Origin: Bacteroidales bacterium
GTDB lineage: Bacteria > Bacteroidota > Bacteroidia > Bacteroidales > UBA932
Assembly: GCA_017544005.1 (NCBI GenBank)
Contig: JAFYEZ010000039.1
Coordinates: forward strand, 1-64,000
Direction: 5' to 3'
DNA: 64,000 nt
Below, piece after piece: positions 44,419 to 52,299 of this stretch. The translations under genes and the position numbers were made by a program. The notes under the pieces were generated by a model, which saw nothing but the letters and a program-made list of their open reading frames with translations, had not been told where the DNA came from and did no database searches. The first letter of the stretch is position 1. The number at the start of each line of letters is the position of its first letter.

Positions 44419-45471
44419 TTAGAAGTATTTGGTGATTTCCGCGTCGCGGAAGTTGTCCATTTCGTTGATCATCCGGACGGCGGATTCCAGAATCGGGTAA
44501 GCGCAGATGGCGCCGGTCCCCTCTCCGAGCCGCAGTCCGAGGCTGAGCAGCGGCTGAGCGCCCATCGCATCCAGCAGTTTGCGGTGGCCCGACTCGTCGC
44601 CGCAATGGCCGAAAACCGCATATTCCCGGACAGCCGGAGCCAGTTGCACGGCACCCAGCATGCATGCGGTCATGATAAAGCCGTCCACCAGGATCACGAT
44701 GCCCAGCTCGGCTGCCTGCAGCATAGCCCCCACTGCCGCGACCATCTCGAAGCCACCGAACCAGCGCATCCAGTCGCGCGGCGAGCCGTCGCCCGCATAG
44801 CCATCCACGGAGCGCTCCAGCACGTCGAGCTTGTGCGCGATGCCCGCCCGGTCCAGGCCGCTGCCGGCCCCCACGCACTCCGGGAGCGGAATGCCGGCAA
44901 AGCGAGACATCCAGAGCGAAGAGGGCGAAGTGTTGCCGATTCCCATCTCGCCGAAACTCAGCACGTTGCTGCCTTCCTCCGCGCACTGGCGAACTACCTC
45001 GGCGCCGATCTCCAGGCAGCGGTCGAACTGCGCCTGGCTCATGGCCGCTCCGTGCAGAAAGTTCTGCGTGCGGCGGGCCACCTTGCGGTCGATGATACCG
45101 CGGTCCTTGGGCAGGTCAAAATCCACCCCCACATCCACCACCTTCAGCGTAAAGCCGTGCTGGCGGCAGAGAAAATTGACGCCGCCGGTACCCTGCGGAT
45201 GGGTGAAGTGGCAGACCTGCTGCCAGGTGACCTCCTTGGGCGCGATGCTCACCCCTTCCGCCACGATACCATGGTCCGCCGCGAAGACGATGTTCTGCGG
45301 ATGGCGCAGTTCGGGGGTCAGGCTCTGCTGGATGAGACCCACCTGCAGGGCGAGCGACTCCAGGCGGCCCAGCGAGCCTTTGGGTTTGGTGAGGTTATCA
45401 ATCTTCTCCTGCAGCGCGGGGCGCAGGGCAGGATCAGGAATTCGGATATGAAATTCGTGGGGCATATTCAT
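44419..45471 (-). CDS. cobT: Nicotinate-nucleotide-dimethylbenzimidazole phosphoribosyltransferase
   Basis: 350 residues, typical length. [15 protein letters not shown] (~30-44), [39 protein letters not shown] (~175-189) and [12 protein letters not shown] near the end are CobT motifs. It makes alpha-ribazole phosphate from nicotinate mononucleotide and a lower-ligand base. No bluB for making 5,6-dimethylbenzimidazole is in the window, so the base may come from outside or be another benzimidazole/purine. It overlaps cobU by four bases. Confidence 0.96.
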   Translation of the reverse strand: MNMPHEFHIRIPDPALRPALQEKIDNLTKPKGSLGRLESLALQVGLIQQSLTPELRHPQNIVFAADHGIVAEGVSIAPKEVTWQQVCHFTHPQGTGGVNFLCRQHGFTLKVVDVGVDFDLPKDRGIIDRKVARRTQNFLHGAAMSQAQFDRCLEIGAEVVRQCAEEGSNVLSFGEMGIGNTSPSSLWMSRFAGIPLPECVGAGSGLDRAGIAHKLDVLERSVDGYAGDGSPRDWMRWFGGFEMVAAVGAMLQAAELGIVILVDGFIMTACMLGAVQLAPAVREYAVFGHCGDESGHRKLLDAMGAQPLLSLGLRLGEGTGAICAYPILESAVRMINEMDNFRDAEITKYF

Positions 45472-45989
45472 TTGATTTTGACGGGGATGCCGCTGACCAT
45501 CAGGACGACTTCGTCCGCCCGGGCGGCGACATACTGGTTCATCCAGCCCTGCAGGTCGGTGAAGCGGCGCTGAAGCGCATTGTCCGAGGTGCCGCCCAGG
45601 CCAATTTCGTTGGTGACGAAGAGGAAGGTGGCCTCCTGCGCGGTGAAGGCGTCGAACTCGGCCTGGATGGACTCCAGCGCCCGGTCGGTGTCGCCGTCGA
45701 GATCCGTGAAGAAGTTGGTGGCCCAGAGCGTCAGGCAGTCCACCAGCACCACGCGACCGGCGAGGTCATGCCGGCTGAGCTGTTTCTCCTCTTCCAGATT
45801 GGTCCACTGCGGACCGCGGCGCACCTGGTGCCGACGGACCCGCTCGCGGAACTCCTCGTCCCAGATGCGGGCCGTAGCCAGATAGACCGGCCCCTGCCCT
45901 GTCGCTTCCGCCAGTTCCTGTGCCCGGCGCTCCGCGTAGGTACTCTTCCCGGACCTCGCTCCCCCCGTAATCAGAATGATGCGTTTCAT
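45468..45989 (-). CDS. cobU: Adenosylcobinamide kinase / GTP:adenosylcobinamide-phosphate guanylyltransferase
   Basis: 173 residues from ATG 45989, directly behind a promoter box. P-loop [12 protein letters not shown] (~9-20), [23 protein letters not shown] (the His that is guanylylated lies here), [14 protein letters not shown] and [10 protein letters not shown] are all CobU/CobP motifs. It phosphorylates and guanylylates adenosylcobinamide. It is first gene of the cobU-T-S-C transcript. Confidence 0.95.
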   Translation of the reverse strand: MKRIILITGGARSGKSTYAERRAQELAEATGQGPVYLATARIWDEEFRERVRRHQVRRGPQWTNLEEEKQLSRHDLAGRVVLVDCLTLWATNFFTDLDGDTDRALESIQAEFDAFTAQEATFLFVTNEIGLGGTSDNALQRRFTDLQGWMNQYVAARADEVVLMVSGIPVKIK

Positions 45990-45994
45990 AGGGA

Positions 45995-46002
45995 CAAAGT
46001 TA
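45995..46002 (-). promoter_or_regulatory. -7 promoter box of cobU-cobT-cobS-cobC
   Basis: Minus strand TAACTTTG, exact TAnnTTTG, only 5 bases before the cobU ATG. With so short a leader there is no space for a cobalamin riboswitch, and none of its hallmark boxes are visible further upstream to 46254. Confidence 0.6.
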
Positions 46003-46114
46003 GCGAAAAGTTTGCAGGGAAAGAATCTTTTCCTGCCGATGCGCTTCCGTTCTGGCCGGATGCCCGCTATTTCAAGACCGGCTGACACGACTAGCGCGTT
46101 TGCTGGGTTTCATG

Positions 46115-46231
46115 AACCCCATTCAGAGGCTTCTGTAGCGGGGTATCGGCGTGCGCTCCGGAGCAATTTGCCGGGGAAGTAATCACTCACCCCCTTCCCA
46201 GCCCATTCTGCGAGGGGGTAGCTGTGCGCTT
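46115..46231. repeat. REP-like double-hairpin repeat, copy A
   Basis: About 117 bases with two potential stem-loops, one of ACCCC...GGGGT type (46116-46144) and one of ACCCCCTT...GAGGGGGT type (46189-46219). The block GGGGTATCGGCGTGCGCTC ... GCAATTTGCCGGGGAAG recurs in the same orientation at 47241-47356 with about nine bases in ten equal by eye. The two copies flank the second RAYT-like gene as direct repeats. It shares no obvious sequence with the 169-bp elements around the first RAYT-like gene. Confidence 0.8.
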
Positions 46232-46254
46232 CGAAGCACAACGCCCGGGGCACT

Positions 46255-47151
46255 TCATCGGATGTAGCGGGCGACTTCTTCTTCCGGGAGACGGATCAGC
46301 GTGGCTATCTGCCTGAAGGAAAGACGATGTGACTGGCGCAATTCCCGGGCCATGGAAAGTCGCTGCTCCGGCATCAGTTTCCGGGTATCTGAAAAGCCGA
46401 ATCGCTGCTGACAGGTTTTTCTGCAAATCTCCCCGGCTTCCTGATCATCCAGAGCGATCCCTCGTGCGGCGGCTATCGCTGAGAGCACCTCCATATCTCT
46501 ATTTCTACCCGTAGAAAGGAATGCACGAAAAGTATTGTGCGTACGGTAGATGCTTTCGAAATGACGGACATCCACATAGTTTTCCGGAAGGAGCAGGCCA
46601 TTGCAGGTTAGCCAATGCGGCGGCACCGGGCGCTTGGTGTGGAGCAGCGCCAATCGGGCACGGGTCGTCAGATCTCCGACGGAGACGGTCGGGAGCTTGT
46701 TGCCTTGCCTGTCGTATCGCCAGATTGAAATGAATTCTTCGGGGCGGAAATACATTGATCCTGTTCCCCAGCGATAGTCGTAGGGCATGATCGACTTGCC
46801 ATCTTTCGTGGGCTGCGCGATGACGTACGTTCCCACCGTTTTCAAATACTCCTGCGAATCGACTGGGAAGAGTTCCATCTTGAATTCCACGCCGTCCAGC
46901 CCCTTCCGGTCAACGATGATGTGACGGGTATAAGACCTTTCATAAAGATCCATGAAACGTTTCGCCTCGGACAGTTCTGCATAAATCAGTTGGTGCGGAT
47001 GCGATTCGCCGATTGAGAAGGCCAGAACCGAGGCATCGGTCAGGGCGGCGCACACGCCTATCAAGTTGAACGCGGCGTAATAATCTGATTCCGAGTTGAT
47101 AAAGCGGCGAGTCAGTTTGCCGTCAGAACAAAGATGGAAGTATCCCTTCAT
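46255..47151 (-). CDS. RAYT-like Y1/HUH transposase (REP-associated), copy 2
   Basis: 298 residues from ATG 47151, giving the start MKGYFHLCSDG that aligns with KYYHVCSDG of copy 1. The HUH pair is HPH (His51, His53 in GESHPHQLIY), the probable nucleophile is Tyr109 (TYVIAQPTKDG, against CYVLKNPTKAR in copy 1), then WGTGSMYFRPEEF and GLLLPENYVDV, shared with copy 1 (WGTGNLYFR, GIILPENYVAV). The C-terminus MARELRQSHRLSFRQIATLIRLPEEEVARYIR is a clear helix-turn-helix. The two proteins are homologous but diverged throughout. Direct repeats at 46115-46231 and 47241-47356 flank it. The motifs around HPH and Tyr are less standard than in copy 1, so activity is less certain. Confidence 0.72.
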   Translation of the reverse strand: MKGYFHLCSDGKLTRRFINSESDYYAAFNLIGVCAALTDASVLAFSIGESHPHQLIYAELSEAKRFMDLYERSYTRHIIVDRKGLDGVEFKMELFPVDSQEYLKTVGTYVIAQPTKDGKSIMPYDYRWGTGSMYFRPEEFISIWRYDRQGNKLPTVSVGDLTTRARLALLHTKRPVPPHWLTCNGLLLPENYVDVRHFESIYRTHNTFRAFLSTGRNRDMEVLSAIAAARGIALDDQEAGEICRKTCQQRFGFSDTRKLMPEQRLSMARELRQSHRLSFRQIATLIRLPEEEVARYIR

Positions 47152-47184
47152 ATCGCCCCTGCGTTTAAGAGTTATTACTGTCAG

Positions 47185-47192
47185 CAAAGATA
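47185..47192 (-). promoter_or_regulatory. -7 promoter box of RAYT-like copy 2
   Basis: Minus strand TATCTTTG (exact TAnnTTTG), 33 bases before the chosen ATG, which supports the gene being expressed from its own promoter. Confidence 0.6.
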
Positions 47193-47240
47193 AGGGAAAA
47201 ACGAGTCCTCGTCAAGGGGTAAATTGTCAAAGGTAACGGG

Positions 47241-47356
47241 CACCCCTTCCAGGAGGGACTCCGGAGGGGTATCGGCGTGCGCTCAGGGGCAATTTGCCGG
47301 GGAAGGAATCAAGCACCCCTTCCCCAGCCCCTTCCGCGAGGGGGTAGCCGTGCGCT
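47241..47356. repeat. REP-like double-hairpin repeat, copy B
   Basis: Direct copy of 46115-46231, with stems CACCCCTTCC...GGAGGGGT (47241-47270) and ACCCCTTCC...GAGGGGGT (near 47315-47345). The remaining 47357-47510 of this gene-free stretch is GC-rich sequence with no gene or motif I can support; it is followed at once by the end of cbiJD. Confidence 0.8.
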
Positions 47357-47510
47357 CCCCAGCGCGCGTGCGAGCGAAAGTTGCGAGCCAAGGGCAACGA
47401 CGGACGACTGGCAGCGGGCAACGAAAGGCGGAAGGCGAGCGCTGGGCGACGGGACGGGCAGCGGTGACAGAACTGGCGGCGGCGGAGTTGACGTCCGGGG
47501 TGGCGGAAGG

Positions 47511-49304
47511 TTAGGCGAAGACTTCGCCGGCCTCGTCGAGGAGAAGGATTTCCAACGTGCCGGCGGAGGGAGGATAGACGGCGGCGCAGACGGTGCGGCA
47601 GCGGTCGAGGATGGCGGAGAAGAACCGGTGAGCGTCGTCGGGCGGAAGAGCCGTCCAAAGCTCACGAGCCAGGGTCAGGCGGCCGATAGCCTCCTCGACG
47701 GCTTGGGAGCAGCCGGCTTCGGCGGCGACACGCTTCAGGAATTCGCGGTTCATCACCACACTGCGGCTATGGGTATCCAAGTGGCCTTCAGCCAGTTTGA
47801 CCGCTTTGCCCAGCATGATTCCTATCGAGACATGACGGACGCCGAGTTCGGCAGCCAGCTTTAGAGTCTCTCCAATCAGATTCCCGTAATGGATGAAGGC
47901 CTGCGGCGGAAGATTCGGGAAGCGGCTCTTCAGGAAAGCCTCACTCTTTGCGCCCGAATTGATAACCAGGTGATCCACCCCGATGGCGAGGGCCACCTCC
48001 ATCTCCTTGCGCAGGGCATCCACGATGGCCTGGTCCGAGAAGGGACGCACGATGCCGGAGGTGCCGATAATCGAGATGCCGTCCACCACGCCCAGCTTGG
48101 GGTTGAAAGTTTTCAGGGCCAGTTCGCGGCCGCCCGGCACGGAGATCGTGACATCGAGCCCACCGGCATAAAGCGCAGAGAGTTCACGCGTCATCATCTC
48201 GCGCGGGACGCGGTTGATGGCCGGGCCGCCGACCGGAAGCCCAAGTCCGGGCAGGGTCACGCGCCCGACGCCCTCTCCCTGGAGGAAGTGGATGCCCGGT
48301 TCATCGCTGAAAGATACCGTCGCAACAATCTCGCGACCATGGGTCACGTCGGGATCGTCCCCGGCATCCTTCACGACGGAAGCCGTAGCCCCACCTCCTG
48401 CGTTCTGAAGTGCAGACGCGACCGGCAGGGCCAGTTCCTCTCCGTCCGGGAAGGTGATTGCGACGCGCTCGCCGACCGGCCGTCCCAGCAGCGCAAGCAG
48501 TGCCGCTTTGGCAGCGGCGGTGGCGCAGGCGCCGGTCGTAAAACCAGTCCGCAGCGGGAAAAAGCCGGGCAGCAACTGCTCGATAGCCCGCCGCAGGCCG
48601 TGCTCGCCGGTAACCGTCACGAACCCGGCGGGCATCGCAGGCCGCTCCAGGGCATAGACGGCAACGCCGGCAGCACGTGCAGCAGAAACCTTTTCAGAAA
48701 AGCCGCCGCTCTCGCCGCTCTCCTTGGTCAGGATAGCCTGCGGCCGCACCCGGGCAATCAGCGAAGCCGTATCATCGGCCGCATAATAGACCAACGAGTC
48801 TGCCGGAAACCCTTCTACCGCCGCCAGGGCACGGGATTCATCGCGGTCCAGAATGCGCATCCGGCAGTCATGCCGCGACCAATAGGGCTTCAGCGCGCGG
48901 ATGGTCTGCACCCCGGTCAGCGCCAGCAGCGAAGAGATGCCGTCCGCCTCCAGCCGCGCCAGCGCGTCGGGGATGTCCCGGCACCAGATGATATCGGCCT
49001 CGCGCGGGGGAAAAACCCGCTCCACGCGGATGGTCGGCAGATCCAGCGCCTCAGCTACGGCCGCCACCGTGCGGTGCAATCCGGCGGCAAAGGGATGGCC
49101 GGCATCGATCAGCAGCCGGATGCCGTGCTCCGCGCAGAAAGCCGTCATCGCCGCCTCGTCCAGCGCGCCAGTCACATGCGTTCCGTGCAGACATTCAATC
49201 TGTTGCAATTCGTCTCGGGTGGAATACCAATAGGGCGAGCCCGCCGCATCCGCCACGCGGACCGCAAGCCGGCCTTCGGTCGTTCCTCCGAGAATCAGGA
49301 TCAT
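47511..49304 (-). CDS. cbiJD: Fused cobalt-precorrin-6A reductase (CbiJ) and cobalt-precorrin-5B C1-methyltransferase (CbiD)
   Basis: 597 residues. Residues 1-~245 are CbiJ/CobK-like (ILGGTTEGRLAVRVADA, LIDAGHPFA, ILTKESGESGGFSEKV), using NAD(P)H to reduce cobalt-precorrin-6A. From residue 252 the CbiD domain begins with RTGFTTGACATAAAKAA, its standard start, and runs to the end (INSGAKSEAFLKSRFP, FIHYGNLIGETLKLA, GIMLGKAVKLAEGHLDTHS). CbiD acts one step before CbiJ in the anaerobic pathway. Last gene of the large operon; overlaps cbiGF by four bases. Confidence 0.93.
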   Translation of the reverse strand: MILILGGTTEGRLAVRVADAAGSPYWYSTRDELQQIECLHGTHVTGALDEAAMTAFCAEHGIRLLIDAGHPFAAGLHRTVAAVAEALDLPTIRVERVFPPREADIIWCRDIPDALARLEADGISSLLALTGVQTIRALKPYWSRHDCRMRILDRDESRALAAVEGFPADSLVYYAADDTASLIARVRPQAILTKESGESGGFSEKVSAARAAGVAVYALERPAMPAGFVTVTGEHGLRRAIEQLLPGFFPLRTGFTTGACATAAAKAALLALLGRPVGERVAITFPDGEELALPVASALQNAGGGATASVVKDAGDDPDVTHGREIVATVSFSDEPGIHFLQGEGVGRVTLPGLGLPVGGPAINRVPREMMTRELSALYAGGLDVTISVPGGRELALKTFNPKLGVVDGISIIGTSGIVRPFSDQAIVDALRKEMEVALAIGVDHLVINSGAKSEAFLKSRFPNLPPQAFIHYGNLIGETLKLAAELGVRHVSIGIMLGKAVKLAEGHLDTHSRSVVMNREFLKRVAAEAGCSQAVEEAIGRLTLARELWTALPPDDAHRFFSAILDRCRTVCAAVYPPSAGTLEILLLDEAGEVFA

Positions 49305-51115
49305 TTGCGGAAGAGATGTTTGAATTCGTGGGCATAGAGCCGCGAGAGCCCCTCGCGGTTGCCGATAGCATCGCCCACCACGAGCAGCGTGGTGAGCGTC
49401 AGGTTGTTCTCCCGGACAATCCGGGCCAGGTCGCGGAGCTCACCGCGGTAGATGCGCTCCTCCTTCCAGGTCAGTTTGTAGCAGGCGGCTACCGGCGTCT
49501 CCGGCGGATAGGCCTGCAAGAGTTCGGCCTGCACCTCTTCGGCGATGGCGGCGCTCAGGTAGATGCACATGGTGCTGCGCGACTGCGCCAGCTTGTGCAG
49601 TTGCTCCCGCTCGGGCATCGGCGTACGCCCTTCGCCGCGCGTGAGGATGATGGTCTGCACCTTCTCCGGGATGGTAAACTGCGAACGAAGCGCCGCCGCA
49701 GCCGCCTGAAACGCGGAAATACCCGGCGTGATATGATACGACATCCCGTACCTGTCAAAGAAGGCCATCTGTTCCTGAATGGCGCCGTAGAGGCACGGGT
49801 CGCCCGTGTGCAGACGGACCACCAGCAGCCCGCGGTCGTAGAATTCTTTCATCAGCGCGAACTGCTCCTCGAGGTCCATCGAGGCGCTGCTGCGCACCAC
49901 GCAACCGGGTTTCGCGCAAAGGGTCAGTTCCACCGGCACCAGACTGCCCGCATAGAGAATCAGATCGGCCGTTTCGAGGAACCGACGGCCGCGCACGGAG
50001 ACCAGTTCCGGATCGCCCGGACCGGCTCCGACAATCTCGATATGACCGCTGCGGAGCGAGGAGGCCTCCTGCGCCAGGGCAAAGGTAAAATCGGCACCGG
50101 CCTGCAGGCAGCCTTTCTGCTTCTCGATCCACAGCGGACCGCCATGGGCCGAAACGAGCGCCGCCGCCTCGGCCACGCCGGGGCATCCGGTCACCTCCAG
50201 CGCCTTTTCAGAAGGATTGGGAACGGGTATATCTTTCAGTTCTTCAGCGGTATAGATTCGAGTCTGGACCTGCGGCCACTGTTTACACAGTGCCTGCAGC
50301 AACGGCTCGTCCTTTTTCAGTTCGAGGGTTCCAATGGTCGCCAGCGCCAGGGGCGAGTAGCCCGCCTCCAGCATCTGCTGCCCAATCCACTCCGCGATAC
50401 CGGAAGGATCGCACTGACGGCGGCAGCCGAATCCCAGGTGGAGTACCGGCGGGCAGTAGTGCAACACGGAAAGGCCGGGATGCCCGCTCAGGTCGGGCAG
50501 AAGGCGCGGCGTTACGGCAATCAGCAGCGCTGCGCCGGAGAGGTCGAGCCGTGCGCGATCCGTGCAGAGCGTCACGTGCTCGGGCAGGGTGCGCTCCAGG
50601 AAGGTAGCGCCTGCATCACGTACCTCGAGCAGCAGGACGGTGGGCCGCCGCCGGACAAAGGCAAAAATGGCGGCATTCATCTGCGCGGGCGTAGCCTCGC
50701 ACTGCCAGCCGAACTGCCGGGCGAGCGTATCCAGCGCCCAGAGTCCCTCGTTGTCGCTCTGCGTGGTGACGACCGCCTCGCCGCCCGTCAGCACGGCAAT
50801 GCGGCGGGAGAGGTCGTTGGCGCCCCCGACATGGCCGGAGACCACCGGAACGACGAACCGTCCGGTGCTGTCCACGCAGACCACGGCCGGATCAACATGC
50901 TTGTTTCTGAGGGCCGGGGCGATACTGCGCACGCAGATTCCCAGCGCGCCGATAAAGACAACGGCGCCGAAATCCTCCCATCGGGCCTTCAGAAAAGGGC
51001 CATAAGGGCCTATCTCGGCTTTCGTATAGATTGCAGCTTCCGGCAGGTCCCGGGCAATCTTGCCGGCGAGCGGAAGCGAAGATTCAGAAACGACGATAAT
51101 GGCGGTTTGCTTCAT
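49301..51115 (-). CDS. cbiGF: Fused cobalt-precorrin-5A hydrolase (CbiG) and cobalt-precorrin-4 C11-methyltransferase (CbiF)
   Basis: 604 residues. Residues 1-~345 are CbiG (IGALGICVRSIAP, VSGHVGGANDLSRRIA, VLHLGFGCRRQC), which opens the ring lactone and releases the two-carbon fragment. From ~358 the SAM-dependent methyltransferase CbiF follows (IEIVGAGPGDPELVSVRG, LHTGDPCLYGAIQEQM, ITPGISAFQAAAAAL, TRGEGRTPMP). CbiF works just before CbiG, so the fusion links consecutive steps. Four-base overlaps on both sides. Confidence 0.93.
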   Translation of the reverse strand: MKQTAIIVVSESSLPLAGKIARDLPEAAIYTKAEIGPYGPFLKARWEDFGAVVFIGALGICVRSIAPALRNKHVDPAVVCVDSTGRFVVPVVSGHVGGANDLSRRIAVLTGGEAVVTTQSDNEGLWALDTLARQFGWQCEATPAQMNAAIFAFVRRRPTVLLLEVRDAGATFLERTLPEHVTLCTDRARLDLSGAALLIAVTPRLLPDLSGHPGLSVLHYCPPVLHLGFGCRRQCDPSGIAEWIGQQMLEAGYSPLALATIGTLELKKDEPLLQALCKQWPQVQTRIYTAEELKDIPVPNPSEKALEVTGCPGVAEAAALVSAHGGPLWIEKQKGCLQAGADFTFALAQEASSLRSGHIEIVGAGPGDPELVSVRGRRFLETADLILYAGSLVPVELTLCAKPGCVVRSSASMDLEEQFALMKEFYDRGLLVVRLHTGDPCLYGAIQEQMAFFDRYGMSYHITPGISAFQAAAAALRSQFTIPEKVQTIILTRGEGRTPMPEREQLHKLAQSRSTMCIYLSAAIAEEVQAELLQAYPPETPVAACYKLTWKEERIYRGELRDLARIVRENNLTLTTLLVVGDAIGNREGLSRLYAHEFKHLFRK

Positions 51116-52299
51116 TCGGCACGTAGAATTTCAATGGGATTAAAGGAATCGTAGGAGACGTTCATCGAGGCGGTGATGCGGCGTCCGACAGCTGCGACCG
51201 CCTCGCGGAACAGCGCGCGACTCTCGGGGCTGACCCCGTTGAAGACGATCACGCCGCCGGGCAGCAGTACGGAATCAATCCGGCGCAGCATTTCAATCAG
51301 CTGGCCACCGTGCCCCCCGATAAAAACGGCATCCGGTGCCGGAATCGCCTGCAGATCCGCCTGCAGGAAGTCGCCGATATGGGTTTCGATTCCCGGCGCG
51401 CCGAACTTCTGCGCATTGTGCGCCATCAGATCACGCCCCTCCTCCCGGATTTCGAATGCGTTGATTTTCAGGTGCGGGAACTGCAGCCGCGCCTCGATCG
51501 AGACCGAGCCGGTGCAGAAGCCGACGTCCCAGAAGGAGCGACGGTTCGGCAAATCCAGGGCGCTCAGGGCAAGCAGCCGGTAAGGCATCTTGGTGATCAT
51601 ATTCGGCCGCCCCGGAAGCCCTTCGAATGCCGATTCGGGAATTCCGAAAGGGCGCGGCCGGAGGGCGGTACGCTCCAGGACGAAACAGTTGGGAAAACCA
51701 AATTCCGAAGCGGCGGCATCGGAGAGATTTCCGCTCCAGAGGCGCTCCGCCTCGCGGTTTCCAAGAGAAACGCCCACATGCATCCGGTAGTTGTCATAGC
51801 CGTATTCCAGCATCCGGGCGGCTGCGGCAGCCGGGGTCTTGACCCGGTCCGTCAGCGCGCCGATGAGCGCCTCACCCCGGATCAGCGCCGCGTCGAAATC
51901 ATCCCACGGACGGCCGGTCAGCGAGACGCAGTGCATCCCGTGATAATCCAGCAACAGCCTGTGCGAGAGCAGCTGCAGCGAATTGGGAGCAGGATAAACG
52001 ACCAGCTCCGCCTCCGGCAGGCGGCGGCGCAGCGTATTGCCGAACCCGAAGAAGAGCGGATCGCCCGAAGCGAAGACCACCACCTCGTCAAGGCCGGCAT
52101 ATTGTTCGAATACCGCATCCAGCGGGACGGCGATTTCAATCCAGCGGGCGCCTTCCGGCAGCAGCGGCGCCACAATCTCGTGATGGCGCTTTCCGCCCGA
52201 AAAGACCCGGCCCGCCGCGATGGCCTCGCGGACCTGCGGCGGAAACCAGACCTCGCGGTCGTCGGTCATCCCGATCACGATAAACTTCTGCTTAGACAT
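51112..52299 (-). CDS. cbiET: Fused cobalt-precorrin-7 C5-methyltransferase / C15-methyltransferase (CbiE-CbiT, CobL type)
   Basis: 395 residues from ATG 52299, overlapping the previous stop by 8 bases; an ATG nine codons further upstream is possible. Residues 1-~195 are CbiE (VFASGDPLFFGFGNTL, YPAPNSLQLLSHRL). Residues ~205-395 are CbiT (SFWDVGFCTGSVSIEARLQFP as SAM-binding loop, DAVFIGGHGGQLIEML, GGVIVFNGV), which also decarboxylates the acetate side chain at C12. This is the CobL arrangement. Confidence 0.93.
   Translation of the reverse strand: MSKQKFIVIGMTDDREVWFPPQVREAIAAGRVFSGGKRHHEIVAPLLPEGARWIEIAVPLDAVFEQYAGLDEVVVFASGDPLFFGFGNTLRRRLPEAELVVYPAPNSLQLLSHRLLLDYHGMHCVSLTGRPWDDFDAALIRGEALIGALTDRVKTPAAAAARMLEYGYDNYRMHVGVSLGNREAERLWSGNLSDAAASEFGFPNCFVLERTALRPRPFGIPESAFEGLPGRPNMITKMPYRLLALSALDLPNRRSFWDVGFCTGSVSIEARLQFPHLKINAFEIREEGRDLMAHNAQKFGAPGIETHIGDFLQADLQAIPAPDAVFIGGHGGQLIEMLRRIDSVLLPGGVIVFNGVSPESRALFREAVAAVGRRITASMNVSYDSFNPIEILRAE

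Noticed and set aside
45990..46254. Cobalamin riboswitch upstream of cobU
   Set aside because: The promoter box is 5 bases from the ATG and no conserved B12-box sequence is visible; the control region of the large operon lies beyond the right edge.
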